Of a DNA stretch of 64,000 bases, positions 1 through 10,332 are shown in pieces; positions within the stretch are counted from its first letter, which is position 1; every line of letters starts with the position of its first letter. The notes under the pieces are model-generated. The model was given only the letters and a program-made list of their open reading frames with translations, searched no databases and had not been told where the DNA came from. The stretch is from Micromonospora sp. KC606 (GTDB taxonomy: Bacteria; Actinomycetota; Actinomycetes; Mycobacteriales; Micromonosporaceae). A program made the translations under genes and the position numbers. The stretch spans positions 36,535 to 100,534 of the forward strand of contig NZ_SMKN01000003.1 in NCBI RefSeq assembly GCF_004348675.1, read 5' to 3'.

Positions 1-186
1 CTCCTGCGCGAGCACGGTGCCGTCGGCGGCGAGGAAACGCACCCGCAGCCCCGGCGTGCCGTCGACCGGGTCGACGACCTGATCGCGGGTGACCGGGTGC
101 AGGCAGGCGCTCGGAAAGCAGCCTCCGCGGTCACCGTCTCGACGCCGGGGCCGAGAGCCGAGAGCCGAGGAGACGCAACCCCGGGG
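1..186 (-). pseudogene. Unidentified coding relic at left edge
   Basis: The minus strand is open from about 186 down to the window edge and translates into a plausible protein segment, including the stretch RDQVVDPVDGTPGLRVRF. No ATG, GTG or TTG start lies in that frame after the upstream stop near 187-189, so either the start is lost or this is a fragment whose remainder lies left of the window. I do not recognise the family. A chance open frame in high-GC DNA is possible. Confidence 0.25.
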
Positions 187-218
187 TCATCCCAACCTCC
201 CGTGGAGCGCGTGACGAC

Positions 219-587
219 GTGGATTACGTAGATGGGGTCAGCTTCGCCGACCTCGCCGACGAGCCGTTCATCGCACTGCCACCAGAGGCCGGAGTGCTTC
301 GCGAATTCTGGCTTGGCAACGACCAGCGCCCTGCACCGGCGCGGGTGGTCGCTACCGCCGAAACCGCCGATGAGGCCTTCGAGATGGTCGCATCAGGACT
401 TGGTGTCGTCCTGCTCGCTGCGGGCAACGCCCGCATCTATCAGCGCGAGGACATCGTCTGCCGGGCGGTCGCCGGACTGTCGCCCAGCGAGCTTGCCGTT
501 GTCTGGCGTACCGGAGACAACCGCGAAGCCGTCCGTGTCTTCATCGAAGCGTGCTGCATCTGCGTGCAAGAGGCGACCGAGTGCTGA
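219..587 (+). pseudogene. LysR-family regulator, C-terminal fragment
   Basis: The 122 residues match the second half of a LysR substrate-binding domain: a PFIALPPEAG segment, then TADEAFEMVASGLGVVLL, the usual effector-domain hinge helix, and a C-terminal VVWRTGDNREAVRVFIE. LysR regulators are about 300 residues and begin with a winged HTH. No HTH is encoded in the 218 bases upstream, so this is a truncated relic with no DNA-binding domain. The ATG at 219 is only the first in-frame start, not a demonstrated one. Nothing nearby suggests a surviving target gene. Confidence 0.7.
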
Positions 588-743
588 TCATCACGTGCGC
601 TGGCCGGTCACCCCGTGGCGGAAATCCGCGCGGAGACCGGCCTGCTGTTGGCTCTCCTCGCCCGCCGCTGGTCCGCTTGTCGGGCTCGCCGTCCGCCGCA
701 TCCGCCGCGTCGCATGACCGCGAAGCCGGCCACGGGAGGTCCC

Positions 744-813
744 GTGCGCACACTCACCTCCCTGGCCGCCGCGGCCCTAGCTGCCGGCGCGGCCGCGCTC
801 CCGCATGATCCCC
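744..813 (+). pseudogene. Signal-peptide-like N-terminal relic
   Basis: A GTG at 744 preceded by GGGAGG (734-739) opens a peptide starting VRTLTSLAAAALAAGAAAL, a typical actinobacterial signal-peptide core. The frame then runs antisense into the 3' end of the formate-dehydrogenase-like gene and stops at 881. It looks like the 5' end of a secreted-protein gene cut off by a rearrangement. The rest of 588-743 shows nothing recognisable. Confidence 0.3.
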
Positions 814-3123
<2,310 letters not shown>

Positions 3124-3177
3124 TGTTTCTCTCCTTCGTGCCACGTGCGTCACTTGATGACGAGCAGGAGGTCGCCC

Positions 3178-3292
3178 GATCTTGGCCTGCTCGGGGAGTG
3201 ACGACATCCATGATCACGCCGCCCTTGAGCATCGCGGCCATGCCGCGCTTGACTTCGAAGGCGCCGACGTGAGCGACAACTCCGATGTCCAT
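3178..3292 (-). pseudogene. pdxS: pdxS N-terminal relic (pyridoxal 5'-phosphate synthase lyase subunit)
   Basis: From an ATG at 3292 the translation contains KRGMAAMLKGGVIMDVVTP, the highly conserved N-terminus of PdxS, a roughly 300-residue enzyme that makes PLP with PdxT. Right after that, around 3192, the expected EQAKI continues only in the neighbouring reading frame, and homology then stops. This is therefore a short frameshifted stump of about 38 codons. It lies directly upstream of the formate-dehydrogenase-like gene and cannot be functional. Confidence 0.8.
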
Positions 3293-3321
3293 GATGGTCC
3301 GTTCGGTCGGGATGAGTAAGT

Positions 3322-3359
3322 GGGGTTGGGTGCCAGGCGCGCTTCCAGCACCCAACCCC
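3322..3359. terminator. Perfect 12-bp hairpin, probable terminator
   Basis: GGGGTTGGGTGC (3322-3333) and its exact complement (3348-3359) flank a 14-base loop. No T-tract follows, as is common for high-GC actinobacterial terminators. It lies just beyond the end of the folC relic and could terminate the minus-strand folate operon. Confidence 0.55.
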
Positions 3360-3491
3360 GGAACCGACGGGCACGTCGCCCGGGCAGGGGCTCGCCCGTC
3401 GGTCGTCAGGGGGTCAGGCCAGGTCGATGCGGTTCAGCTCCATGACCTTGACCTACGCGGCGGTGAACGGGATGAGGGTGGCCGGTGCCGG

Positions 3492-4067
3492 TCATCGACT
3501 CCCCCGCTGCATGGAGGAGCCCGGCAGCGCACGTGCCGCATCGCCGACGGTGACCATGGACCCGGCGACGACAACCCGCGCCTCGGAAGGATGGCCGGGA
3601 CTGGACGCGCAGAGCGTGTCCGCCGCATCGAGAGCCGACTTCACGTCAGGCGCGACGAACACCCGGTCCTCTCCCATCACCTGCCGGGCACATGCGGCGA
3701 GTTCCTCGGATGGGAGACTGCGCGGACTCGAGTTGCGGGTGCAGACCACCGCGTCGATGACGGGATCGAGCTCCCGGAAGCCGATGCGCTCCCTGATGCT
3801 CGTCAGGTGCGGACTGGTCAGCCGTCCAGTCTCAAGACCGGAGGCGGCGAGCAGCGCCTCGACCATGCACGCCGTGCTCGTCTTCCCATTCGTACCCGTG
3901 AGGTGGACCGCCCGGTATTCGCAGTGCGGCCGGTCCAGTAGGTCCAGCAGCCTCTCGATGCGGTCGAGGGTGGGGTTGATCTTGGTATCCGGCCACCGGG
4001 CCAGCAGGTGCTGCTCCACCTGGGCAAGGGTGACTCGCCCGGGCCGGGCTCCCAGCAGGGTGCTCAC
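3492..4067 (-). pseudogene. folC: folC relic with large internal deletion
   Basis: The frame begins at GTG 4067, overlapping the stop of the metF-like gene by 4 bases. Residues 1 to about 100 match FolC (dihydrofolate/folylpolyglutamate synthase), including the P-loop LTGTNGKTST (56-65) and LTSPHLTSIRERIGF. Without any stop it then jumps to the FolC C-terminus, VVCTRNSSPRSLPSEELAA through VVVAGSMVTVGDAARAL. FolC proteins are about 430-480 residues, while this frame encodes 191, so the central ATP-binding part and the start of the C-terminal domain are missing. It is in frame but almost certainly inactive. A functional folC elsewhere in the genome is expected. Confidence 0.8.
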
Positions 4068-4972
4068 TCGCCACCCCCGACCCACATCGCATCCCGGCCC
4101 TCGGCGATAACCGGTGTCAGTCGGTGCTCCCGCAGGCGCGCGAGCTGCGAGGCACGCCATGCTTCCGTCTCTGCGACCTGGTTGAACGTGAACAGGTGAA
4201 GGCCGCCGACAAACATGTCGTCGCGCCCGAGAACAGCGGCGGCGCGGCCCAGAAAGCGCAGGGGGTCGTAGCCACCAGGCGCAGCGATCCGGGCGAACAT
4301 GCTGCGATTCGTGGCCAGGAACTTCGCCGACTCCCCAACACCGATCTTCGTTGCCACTCGCAGGAGCTTCGTGCGCTCGACGGGCCCGGGAAGTCCCACG
4401 AGGATCGGAGTCGTCACGCCCCGCGCGCGGACCCGCCTCACCCACGCAGACAGCACACCAGGGTCGAACGTCAGGTTGCTGACGATGTGCGTGGCGAGCC
4501 GTCGCTTGTCCCACATCGCCTGGATCGTGAGGTCGTCGTGGATGCGTGGATGCGACTCCGGGTAGCCGGTGATGCCTACCTCGGAGAACGGGTTCCCGGC
4601 GCAGGCCAGGTCCTCGAGCACCTGCAGGGCGCTGTGATAGGCACCGGCCGGCGGATCGGCATCACCGGCGGGTATGAAGACCTTGGTGATGCCTGCGCGC
4701 GCGAGCCGGTTGGTGATCTCCCCGAGTTCCCCGGGCCCATGGATCATCCGGGCCGCGAGGTGCGGCACCACGTCGAAGCCGAGGGCAGCGAGGCGCTCGG
4801 AGAGGTCGAGCGTCGCCTCCAGTCCCTTCGACGGCGATGCCGTCACAGTGACGGTTGCCCCGGTGGGCAAGGTGGCAGACACCTCGTCCACGACGCTTGC
4901 CGTCGGGAGGACCTCGTAGCGGGCCCGACTGAGGAGCCGATGGAGGACGTCGGCGCGGTTCCGGTGCCGCAT
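4064..4972 (-). CDS. Methylenetetrahydrofolate reductase-family protein
   Basis: This 302-residue protein matches the MetF TIM-barrel family, which reduces 5,10-methylene-THF to 5-methyl-THF with a flavin. Visible segments are VTVTASPSKGLEATLDLSERL (N-terminal substrate/flavin strand), GFDVVPHLAARM, FIPAGDADPP, VGITGYPESH, and a C-terminal GLHLFTFNQVAETEAW. It overlaps folP (ATGA) and the folC relic (GTGA), so all three are translationally coupled. In betaine and sarcosine islands MetF-like proteins may act on methylene-THF produced by the oxidases. Divergence from canonical MetF makes the reaction direction uncertain. Confidence 0.8.
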   Translation of the reverse strand: MRHRNRADVLHRLLSRARYEVLPTASVVDEVSATLPTGATVTVTASPSKGLEATLDLSERLAALGFDVVPHLAARMIHGPGELGEITNRLARAGITKVFIPAGDADPPAGAYHSALQVLEDLACAGNPFSEVGITGYPESHPRIHDDLTIQAMWDKRRLATHIVSNLTFDPGVLSAWVRRVRARGVTTPILVGLPGPVERTKLLRVATKIGVGESAKFLATNRSMFARIAAPGGYDPLRFLGRAAAVLGRDDMFVGGLHLFTFNQVAETEAWRASQLARLREHRLTPVIAEGRDAMWVGGGE

Positions 4973-5853
4973 CAGTCCTCCCCCAGGGCGGCGGCCCGCA
5001 GGCGGCTGGCGGTGCGGACGGCGGCGGCGGCCGGCCCGACCGAGTGCACGCGAACTCCCCAGGCACCGGCCGACGCCGCGAGTGCGGAGACGGCGTTGGA
5101 GACGTCGTCGCGGTCTGTTGAGATGGAGGGGTCGAGGCCACCGTAGTCGACGCATTCGGCCAGGAAACGCTTGCGGGACGCGCCCACCAGGACCGGGAAC
5201 CCGAGCATGTGGAGCCGTGGCAGCGCGGCCAGGAGTGACCAGCTCTGCCCAGAGTTCTTCGCGAATCCCAGCCCCGGGTCGAGCACGATGTTCTCGGGTC
5301 GAACGCCGGCCGCAAGCGCCGCGTCCGAACGCTGCGCGAGCTCGATGCACACGTCCTCGACGACGGACCGGTAGATCGCGAGGTCCTGCATGATCTCGGC
5401 GTGGCCACGCCAGTGCATGAGAACGCACTGGACGTCGGACTCTGCGAGGAACGGCAACATCGCCGGGTCGGCCAGACCGCCCGACACGTCGTTGACCAGG
5501 ACGGCGCCCGCAGCGACCGCCGCCGCAGCGATGCTGGCGCGCATCGTGTCCACCGACACGCGGACGCCGGCCTCGCTGAGGGCAGCGACGACGGGAAGCA
5601 CCCTGCGCCGTTCCTCAGGCTCGCTCACTCGCCGTGCGCCCGGCCGGGTCGACTCGCCGCCGACGTCGACGAAGTCCGCACCGTGCCGCACCAGCTCCAG
5701 CCCGCGTGCGACAGCAGCGTCGATGCTGTTGAACCGACCACCGTCCGAGAACGAGTCGGGCGTGACGTTCAGGATCCCGAGCACCCGACACCGATCGGCA
5801 ACGTCGGCGGCCGGCATCGTGGGCGCTAGTTCGGGCAGCATGAGCGCGCTCAT
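4972..5853 (-). CDS. folP: Dihydropteroate synthase
   Basis: The 293-residue DHPS joins 4-aminobenzoate to the pterin diphosphate in folate synthesis. Hallmarks are ILNVTPDSFSDGGRF (pABA/pterin loop 1), GGESTRPGA, VSVDT, NDVSGG, LDPGLGFAKN and the PPi-loop lysine in GASRKRF. The terminal RVHSV replaces the usual RVHDV. The ATG at 5853 overlaps the folD stop as TGATG, and the stop overlaps the next gene as ATGA. With pabA and pabB at 27-29 kb it gives the island its own route to dihydropteroate, presumably to keep THF available as the methyl acceptor (inference). Confidence 0.93.
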   Translation of the reverse strand: MSALMLPELAPTMPAADVADRCRVLGILNVTPDSFSDGGRFNSIDAAVARGLELVRHGADFVDVGGESTRPGARRVSEPEERRRVLPVVAALSEAGVRVSVDTMRASIAAAAVAAGAVLVNDVSGGLADPAMLPFLAESDVQCVLMHWRGHAEIMQDLAIYRSVVEDVCIELAQRSDAALAAGVRPENIVLDPGLGFAKNSGQSWSLLAALPRLHMLGFPVLVGASRKRFLAECVDYGGLDPSISTDRDDVSNAVSALAASAGAWGVRVHSVGPAAAAVRTASRLRAAALGED

Positions 5854-6761
5854 CAGACCGGCTCGGGGGACACGCCCACGAGCTGTGGGGCGGCAGCGCC
5901 GGTCGACCGGCCACGGGTCCGTTCGGCGATCTCGACGATGTTCGTCAACAGCATGGCCCTCGTCATCGGGCCGACCCCGCCAGTGGCGCCGCTGACCCTG
6001 CCGGCGACGGTGTCGACCTCGGGGTGGACGTCGCCGAGGATGCCCTCGATCGTGCGGGTCACACCGACGGAGAGCACCGTGGCTCCAGGGCTGACCCAGT
6101 CGGGCCTCACCAGGTGCGCGACGCCGGCAGCGGCGACGACGACGTCGGAGGCCCGTGTGTGGGCGGCCACGTCGACGGTCGCCTCGTGGCACAGCGTCAC
6201 CGTGGCGTGCTCGGTCGGTCGGGTCAGCATCAGCCCGAGAGGCCGTCCCACGGTCAAGCCACAACCGATGACACAGAAACGCTGTCCCGTGATCTCGACG
6301 TCGTGCTGGCGCAGCAGCTCGATGATCCCTCTGGGAGTGCAGGGCAGCGGTCCGGGTATGCCGAGAACCAGCTTGCCGAGGTTGGTGGGGTGCAGACCGT
6401 CCGCGTCCTTCTCGGGGTCGATCCGCTGGAGGACCCGGTGCGTGTCGATGTGCGGTGGCAGGGGAAGCTGCACGATGAAGCCCGTGCAGGCCGGTTCGTC
6501 ATTCAGGCGTTGCACGGCCGCCTCGATCTCGGCCTGGGTGACCGTGGCGCGCAGCTCGATACGGATGGAGTCGATGCCGACCTCTGCGCAGTCCCGGTGC
6601 TTCCCGGCAACGTAGGAATGGCTGCCGGGGTCGTCGCCTACCAGGATGGTCCCGAGCCCCGGACGAATGCCCTGCGCGCTCAGCACACGCACCCGGGACG
6701 CAAGCTGCTGCTTCAAGTCCGCAGCGACCTTCCGTCCGTCAATCCTTTTCGCGGTAGCCAC
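5853..6761 (-). CDS. folD: Bifunctional methylene-THF dehydrogenase / methenyl-THF cyclohydrolase
   Basis: FolD, 302 residues, oxidises 5,10-methylene-THF to 10-formyl-THF with NADP+. The catalytic [14 protein letters not shown] (Tyr and Lys retained), [10 protein letters not shown], the [11 protein letters not shown] loop, PCTPRGI, a Rossmann segment [13 protein letters not shown] and [11 protein letters not shown] are all present. [11 protein letters not shown] is a variant of the usual IGRSxxVGxP. It is the first gene of the folD-folP-metF-folC minus operon. It links methylene-THF made by dimethylglycine and sarcosine oxidases to PurU, which releases formate. Confidence 0.93.
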   Translation of the reverse strand: MATAKRIDGRKVAADLKQQLASRVRVLSAQGIRPGLGTILVGDDPGSHSYVAGKHRDCAEVGIDSIRIELRATVTQAEIEAAVQRLNDEPACTGFIVQLPLPPHIDTHRVLQRIDPEKDADGLHPTNLGKLVLGIPGPLPCTPRGIIELLRQHDVEITGQRFCVIGCGLTVGRPLGLMLTRPTEHATVTLCHEATVDVAAHTRASDVVVAAAGVAHLVRPDWVSPGATVLSVGVTRTIEGILGDVHPEVDTVAGRVSGATGGVGPMTRAMLLTNIVEIAERTRGRSTGAAAPQLVGVSPEPV

Positions 6762-6803
6762 CGGCTCGCCTTTCCGGGATTCGTGGGGTATCGGGCAGGG
6801 GGG

Positions 6804-7985
6804 TCAGGCTGACGCGGCAGCATTGAGTTGGCGGCGCCACCGCCCGAAGAGCCGCGCCTGGTTCATGGCCAGCGCCGCCACCGGGACGTCACCTCTCCGG
6901 TAGACCGCCAGCAGGCTGCGGCTCTCGGCAGAGCCTTCCTCGATCGTCACGGAGTCGGCCTGGGCAGCGTGGCCGGCGAACTGGATCCGGACGTCGTACT
7001 GGTCGGACCAGAAGTAAGGGATCTTGGAATCTCCCCCATCCGTCGGCGAGCTCCCTGAGTCAGGGCCTCGTAGGAGACTGGCCACCGCGACAGCGGGTCG
7101 CTCCATGGCGCCGGTCCAGTGCTCCACACGATGCGGACGGCCGAGCCGCGGCTCGTGCCAGGAGGCGCAGTCACCCACGGCGACGACCCCCGGGAGGCTG
7201 GTGCGTCCCTGGCGATCACACTCGACGCCGTTGCCGAGCTGCACGCCCGACTGGGCAAGCCATTCCGTGTTCGGAGTGGCACCGATTCCGACGACCACCA
7301 CGTCCGCCGGAAGCAGTGTTCCATCGGCGAGTTCGACACCTTCGACGTTGCCGCGGCCGACGAGGCTGCGCACGCCGACCCCACACCGCAGCCGTACACC
7401 GTGGTCCTCGTGCAGGCCGGAAACGACTGCGCCCATCTCGACGCCGAGCGGACCGGCGAGGGGCGTCGGCATGGCCTCGACCACCGTGACATCCAGTCCG
7501 AGCGCCTTGGCGGTCGAAGCCACCTCCCCGCCGATGAAGCCGGCACCGATGACGACCAGGCGAGCGCCGGGCACCAGCTCCACCTTCAGCGCGTGAGCGT
7601 CGTCGAGCGTCCGCAGGACGTGGACGCCAGCCAGATCTCCGCTCTCGGCCAGGGATCGGGCGCGGGCTCCAGTGGCAACCACGACGCCATCACTCGCGAT
7701 CCGCTCGCCCCCGGCAAGGACGACCTCGCGCGCGGTCCTGTCCAGTGCGGTTGCGACGGACCCGAGCCTCCAGTCGGCCTCGAGCGAGTCGTCGGGCCCT
7801 TCGAGGGCGAGGACGTCGGCCTCGATCTTTCCCGCCAGGAAGTCCTTCGAGAGTGGCGGCCTGTCGTAGGGCCGGTGCGGTTCGTCGCCGATCACCACGA
7901 GGCGGCCGTCGAATCCCTGCTCACGGAGAGCCCTGGCTGCGTAGAGGCCGGCCAGGGATGCGCCGACAACGGTGACTGTCTTCAC
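6804..7985 (-). CDS. FAD-dependent ferredoxin reductase of a Rieske oxygenase system
   Basis: This 393-residue flavoprotein has two dinucleotide folds: FAD-binding VVGASLAGLYAARAL at the N-terminus and NAD-binding VVIGAGFIGGEVAS near residue 150, followed by GVVAVGDCASW, the second FAD motif. This is the class of reductase (AlkT/BphA4-like) that passes NAD(P)H electrons to small ferredoxins. The GTG at 7985 overlaps the stop of the Rieske ferredoxin gene, so the pair is translationally coupled. The obvious client is the orphan oxygenase at 23.2 kb, which has no reductase of its own nearby. Confidence 0.88.
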   Translation of the reverse strand: MKTVTVVGASLAGLYAARALREQGFDGRLVVIGDEPHRPYDRPPLSKDFLAGKIEADVLALEGPDDSLEADWRLGSVATALDRTAREVVLAGGERIASDGVVVATGARARSLAESGDLAGVHVLRTLDDAHALKVELVPGARLVVIGAGFIGGEVASTAKALGLDVTVVEAMPTPLAGPLGVEMGAVVSGLHEDHGVRLRCGVGVRSLVGRGNVEGVELADGTLLPADVVVVGIGATPNTEWLAQSGVQLGNGVECDRQGRTSLPGVVAVGDCASWHEPRLGRPHRVEHWTGAMERPAVAVASLLRGPDSGSSPTDGGDSKIPYFWSDQYDVRIQFAGHAAQADSVTIEEGSAESRSLLAVYRRGDVPVAALAMNQARLFGRWRRQLNAAASA

Positions 7986-8332
7986 GACCTGGACCCCAGC
8001 GTCACGCCCGGCGGAAGGTTGGGCTCCTCATCCGACAACTCGACGTAGATGTGGTCATCCTCGATGACAACGTCGTGAGTGCGTACGGGCTTCTTCGCCG
8101 GTGGCGCATCCACCCGTCCGGTCCGCAAGTTGAACCTGGACCCATGGAGCGGGCACTCGACCTCACACCCCTCGAGCCATCCGTCGGCCAACGAGGCGTC
8201 CTGGTGAGTACATGTGTCATCGATGGCGAGGATTTCGCCGTCCTCCGTGTGGAAAACCGCGATCGGGGGCTCGGCGTCGACACGCAGCGACTCACCCGGC
8301 GACAACGCGGAGACGGGGCAGACTCGAATCAT
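7982..8332 (-). CDS. Rieske-type [2Fe-2S] ferredoxin
   Basis: A 116-residue soluble electron carrier. The Rieske cluster ligands are C41-T-H43 and C60-P-L-H63, with the usual spacing. I chose ATG 8332, which has GGAG (8338-8341) 5 bases upstream; longer N-termini would run across the regulatory region. It is the first gene of a two-gene operon with the FAD reductase. A dyad operator (8347-8363) lies immediately upstream of its ribosome binding site. Together they form the electron chain of a three-component oxygenase, in contrast to the two-component GbcAB glycine betaine demethylase of pseudomonads. Confidence 0.9.
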   Translation of the reverse strand: MIRVCPVSALSPGESLRVDAEPPIAVFHTEDGEILAIDDTCTHQDASLADGWLEGCEVECPLHGSRFNLRTGRVDAPPAKKPVRTHDVVIEDDHIYVELSDEEPNLPPGVTLGSRS

Positions 8333-8346
8333 TCTCTCTCCACCTG

Positions 8347-8382
8347 GGTGCGAATGACACAACCTGACTCGCAATGCGCAAC
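8347..8382. promoter_or_regulatory. Operator region of the ferredoxin-reductase operon
   Basis: 8348-8363 reads GTGCGAATGACACAAC, one base away from the shared consensus TTGCGNATNACACAAC. A second half-site, TTGCGCAT on the minus strand, lies at 8374-8381. The first site begins about 16 bases from the ferredoxin start, abutting its ribosome binding site, as at purU. The site also lies between the ferredoxin operon and the divergent iclR gene. Confidence 0.55.
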
Positions 8383-8545
8383 AGTCTGGGCCGATGCGAC
8401 GGCGCGTGTCAAGAGTTCTGCCGAGCACCGCGAGGTTCACGTCCGCCGTTTCGCCACACGTTTCCACGCCCACGTGCGACCGCCGGAGGTCGGCGGCACT
8501 CATCACATTCATGCCGGATTCCGCCAGCATCTGGCGTGGGGTACG

Positions 8546-8562
8546 GTTGCGTAATGAGCAAC
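8546..8562. promoter_or_regulatory. Dyad overlapping the iclR start, possible autoregulation
   Basis: GTTGC-N7-GCAAC spans the iclR ATG (8554) and fits the GTTG-N9-CAAC dyad found at other promoters of the island. TACGGT at 8541-8546 is a possible -10 element 7 bases before the ATG, and no Shine-Dalgarno is visible, so the mRNA may be leaderless with the operator covering its start. Confidence 0.45.
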
Positions 8563-9369
8563 ACGGAGCAGATCGTGGGTCGGCGGACCGCACGCAACGG
8601 CACCGCAGACGGCCAGGGCGGCGTGCAGTCAGTCGACCGCGCAGTCAGCGTCCTGGAGATCCTTGCCCGCCAAGGCAGCGCCGGAGTCAGCGAGGTCGCC
8701 GCGGAGATCGGCGTACACAAGTCGACCGCCTTCCGGCTGCTCGCCGCGCTCGAGGACCGTGACCTGGTGGAGCAGAACTCCGAACGCGGCAAGTACCAGC
8801 TCGGATTCGGCATCCTCCGCCTGGCCAGCGCCATCCCCACCCGGACCGACCTGGTGCGCCAGGCCCAACCGGTCCTCGACGACCTCGCCCAACGACTGGG
8901 CGAGACGATCAACCTCGCGGTGATGCGCGAGCACTTCGCGGTGAATGTTCAACAGGCGCGCAGCTCGGCAGCGGTTGCCAGCCAGAACTGGGTGGGCCAG
9001 CTGACGCCGTTGCACGCGACCTCGAGCGGCAAGGTCCTCCTCGCCCACCTGAGCGAGGAGCGACTGAACGCGGTGCTCGACACAGCAGAACTGCCCGCCT
9101 ACACCGAGCACACGATCACCTCCCGGAAGGCCCTCATCGAGGAGTTGACGAAGATCCGCGAAGAGGGATTCGCGACCGCATTCGAAGAGCTGGAGGCCGG
9201 GCTGAACGCGGCGGCGGCGCCCGTGCGAGACCACACCGGAACCATCGTCGCGGCGATGAGTGTCTCCGGCCCGGCCTTCCGGTTCGACAAGGCACGCATC
9301 GAGAGCATCAAGGGCGAGATCAAGGACGCCGGCGGTCGCGTCAGCCACCGGATGGGCTGGCTGGCCTGA
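8554..9369 (+). CDS. IclR-family transcriptional regulator
   Basis: The protein has 271 residues: an N-terminal winged HTH (SVDRAVSVLEILARQGSAGV ... HKSTAFRLLAALEDRDLVEQ, about 27-80) and a C-terminal IclR effector domain with LHATSSGKVLLAHL and a terminal AAAAPVRDHTGTIVAAMSVSGPAFRF. It is the only intact pathway-type regulator in the betaine island and is divergent from the ferredoxin-reductase operon. A dyad shared by several island promoters overlaps its own start. By family it should respond to a small molecule, plausibly betaine, dimethylglycine, sarcosine or a derivative. Whether it represses or activates cannot be told from sequence, but sites abutting ribosome binding sites favour repression. 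Confidence 0.9.
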   Translation: MSNTEQIVGRRTARNGTADGQGGVQSVDRAVSVLEILARQGSAGVSEVAAEIGVHKSTAFRLLAALEDRDLVEQNSERGKYQLGFGILRLASAIPTRTDLVRQAQPVLDDLAQRLGETINLAVMREHFAVNVQQARSSAAVASQNWVGQLTPLHATSSGKVLLAHLSEERLNAVLDTAELPAYTEHTITSRKALIEELTKIREEGFATAFEELEAGLNAAAAPVRDHTGTIVAAMSVSGPAFRFDKARIESIKGEIKDAGGRVSHRMGWLA

Positions 9370-9417
9370 GACCCTGGTAAATAGGGGTTTCAGGTGTACT
9401 GGTGGCCGGTCAGCCGG

Positions 9418-10140
9418 CGGGGTCATGATGAACCGCCCAGCGGCGGTGCAGCACGACGAAGGTCGTCCGCCCGGCCAGCTTGGCCAGGATCCGCAGGGTG
9501 AGTCGCAGCTGCTCGGCGTCCCAGCCGACGAGGTGGCCGGCATGGCCGGAGTCGGCCCAGACCAGCCGGATGCCCGGGGAACACACGCGGACGGCCCAGA
9601 GCAGCGGCCGGGCGCCGTCGCGGTCTTGCAGGCCTGCGCCGGTGGCCAGGACCGCGAGCAGAAGCCCGCACGTGTCGACCGCGAGATCCGTTTGCGGCCG
9701 TTCACGCGTGTGCCAGCGTCGTAGCCGCGGCTGGACCTGGCGACGGTCGCCGCGCCGCGCAGCGACTGGGAGTCGACCAGCGCGGCGGTCGGCTACGCGT
9801 GCCGGTGCTCGACCTGCTGGCGGACCTGTTCGAGCAGGTGGTTGCGGATGCGGGTGAGGGTGCCGTCGGCGGTCCAGGTCTCGAAGTAGTGGTAGACGAG
9901 TTTCGGGTGCGGGAAGTCGGCCGGCAGGGTGTCCCACTGGCAGCCGGTGCGGTCGAGGTAGCGGATCGCGTCCACGACGCGTCGCGACGGGGATAGATGA
10001 TCGGGCGTCCCCGACCGTTACCGGCCGGCACGTGCGGGGCGGGGTTCGCCGATTCGGCGTCGCTGGCGTCCGACGGACAGTGCCGTGGCCTGCTGGCCGG
10101 GAGGTGATCGGCGAGGGGCGCCGGGGTCGATGCCACCACG
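9418..10140 (-). pseudogene. Decayed IS5-family transposase
   Basis: Three blocks of an IS5-type DDE transposase are readable on the minus strand in different frames: AGNGRGRPIIYPRR, then MDAIRYLDRTGCQWDTLPAD with FPHPKLVYHYFETW, and finally DLAVDTCGLLLAVLATGAG with DSGHAGHLVGW and FVVLHRRWAVHH. An in-frame TAG at 9793-9795 interrupts the middle block just before LVDSQSLRGAATV, and a lost base near 9690 shifts the C-terminal block. I could not find matching terminal repeats. It separates iclR from the transporter gene and is not functional. Confidence 0.8.
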
Positions 10141-10255
10141 CCGCCGACCCTCGCCAGCAGTCGGCTGACATCTCCTCGGCATCGAAGCCGTCACGCGACG
10201 CGTGCTTGCGCCGGGCGAATTCCGGGCTCACCCTCTGTTTCATTTGCCGCAAGGT

Positions 10256-10272
10256 GTTGCGGATCACACAAC
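10256..10272. promoter_or_regulatory. Operator dyad upstream of the BCCT transporter
   Basis: GTTGCGGATCACACAAC matches the GTTG-N9-CAAC dyad exactly and fits the 16-base consensus TTGCGNATNACACAAC at every fixed position. It lies about 60 bases upstream of the transporter start. Confidence 0.6.
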
Positions 10273-10332
10273 CTCGGATCTACAGTCGCACAACGCCCGG
10301 GCACGCGGAACCCACTGAAGGGACCTCGCCGC

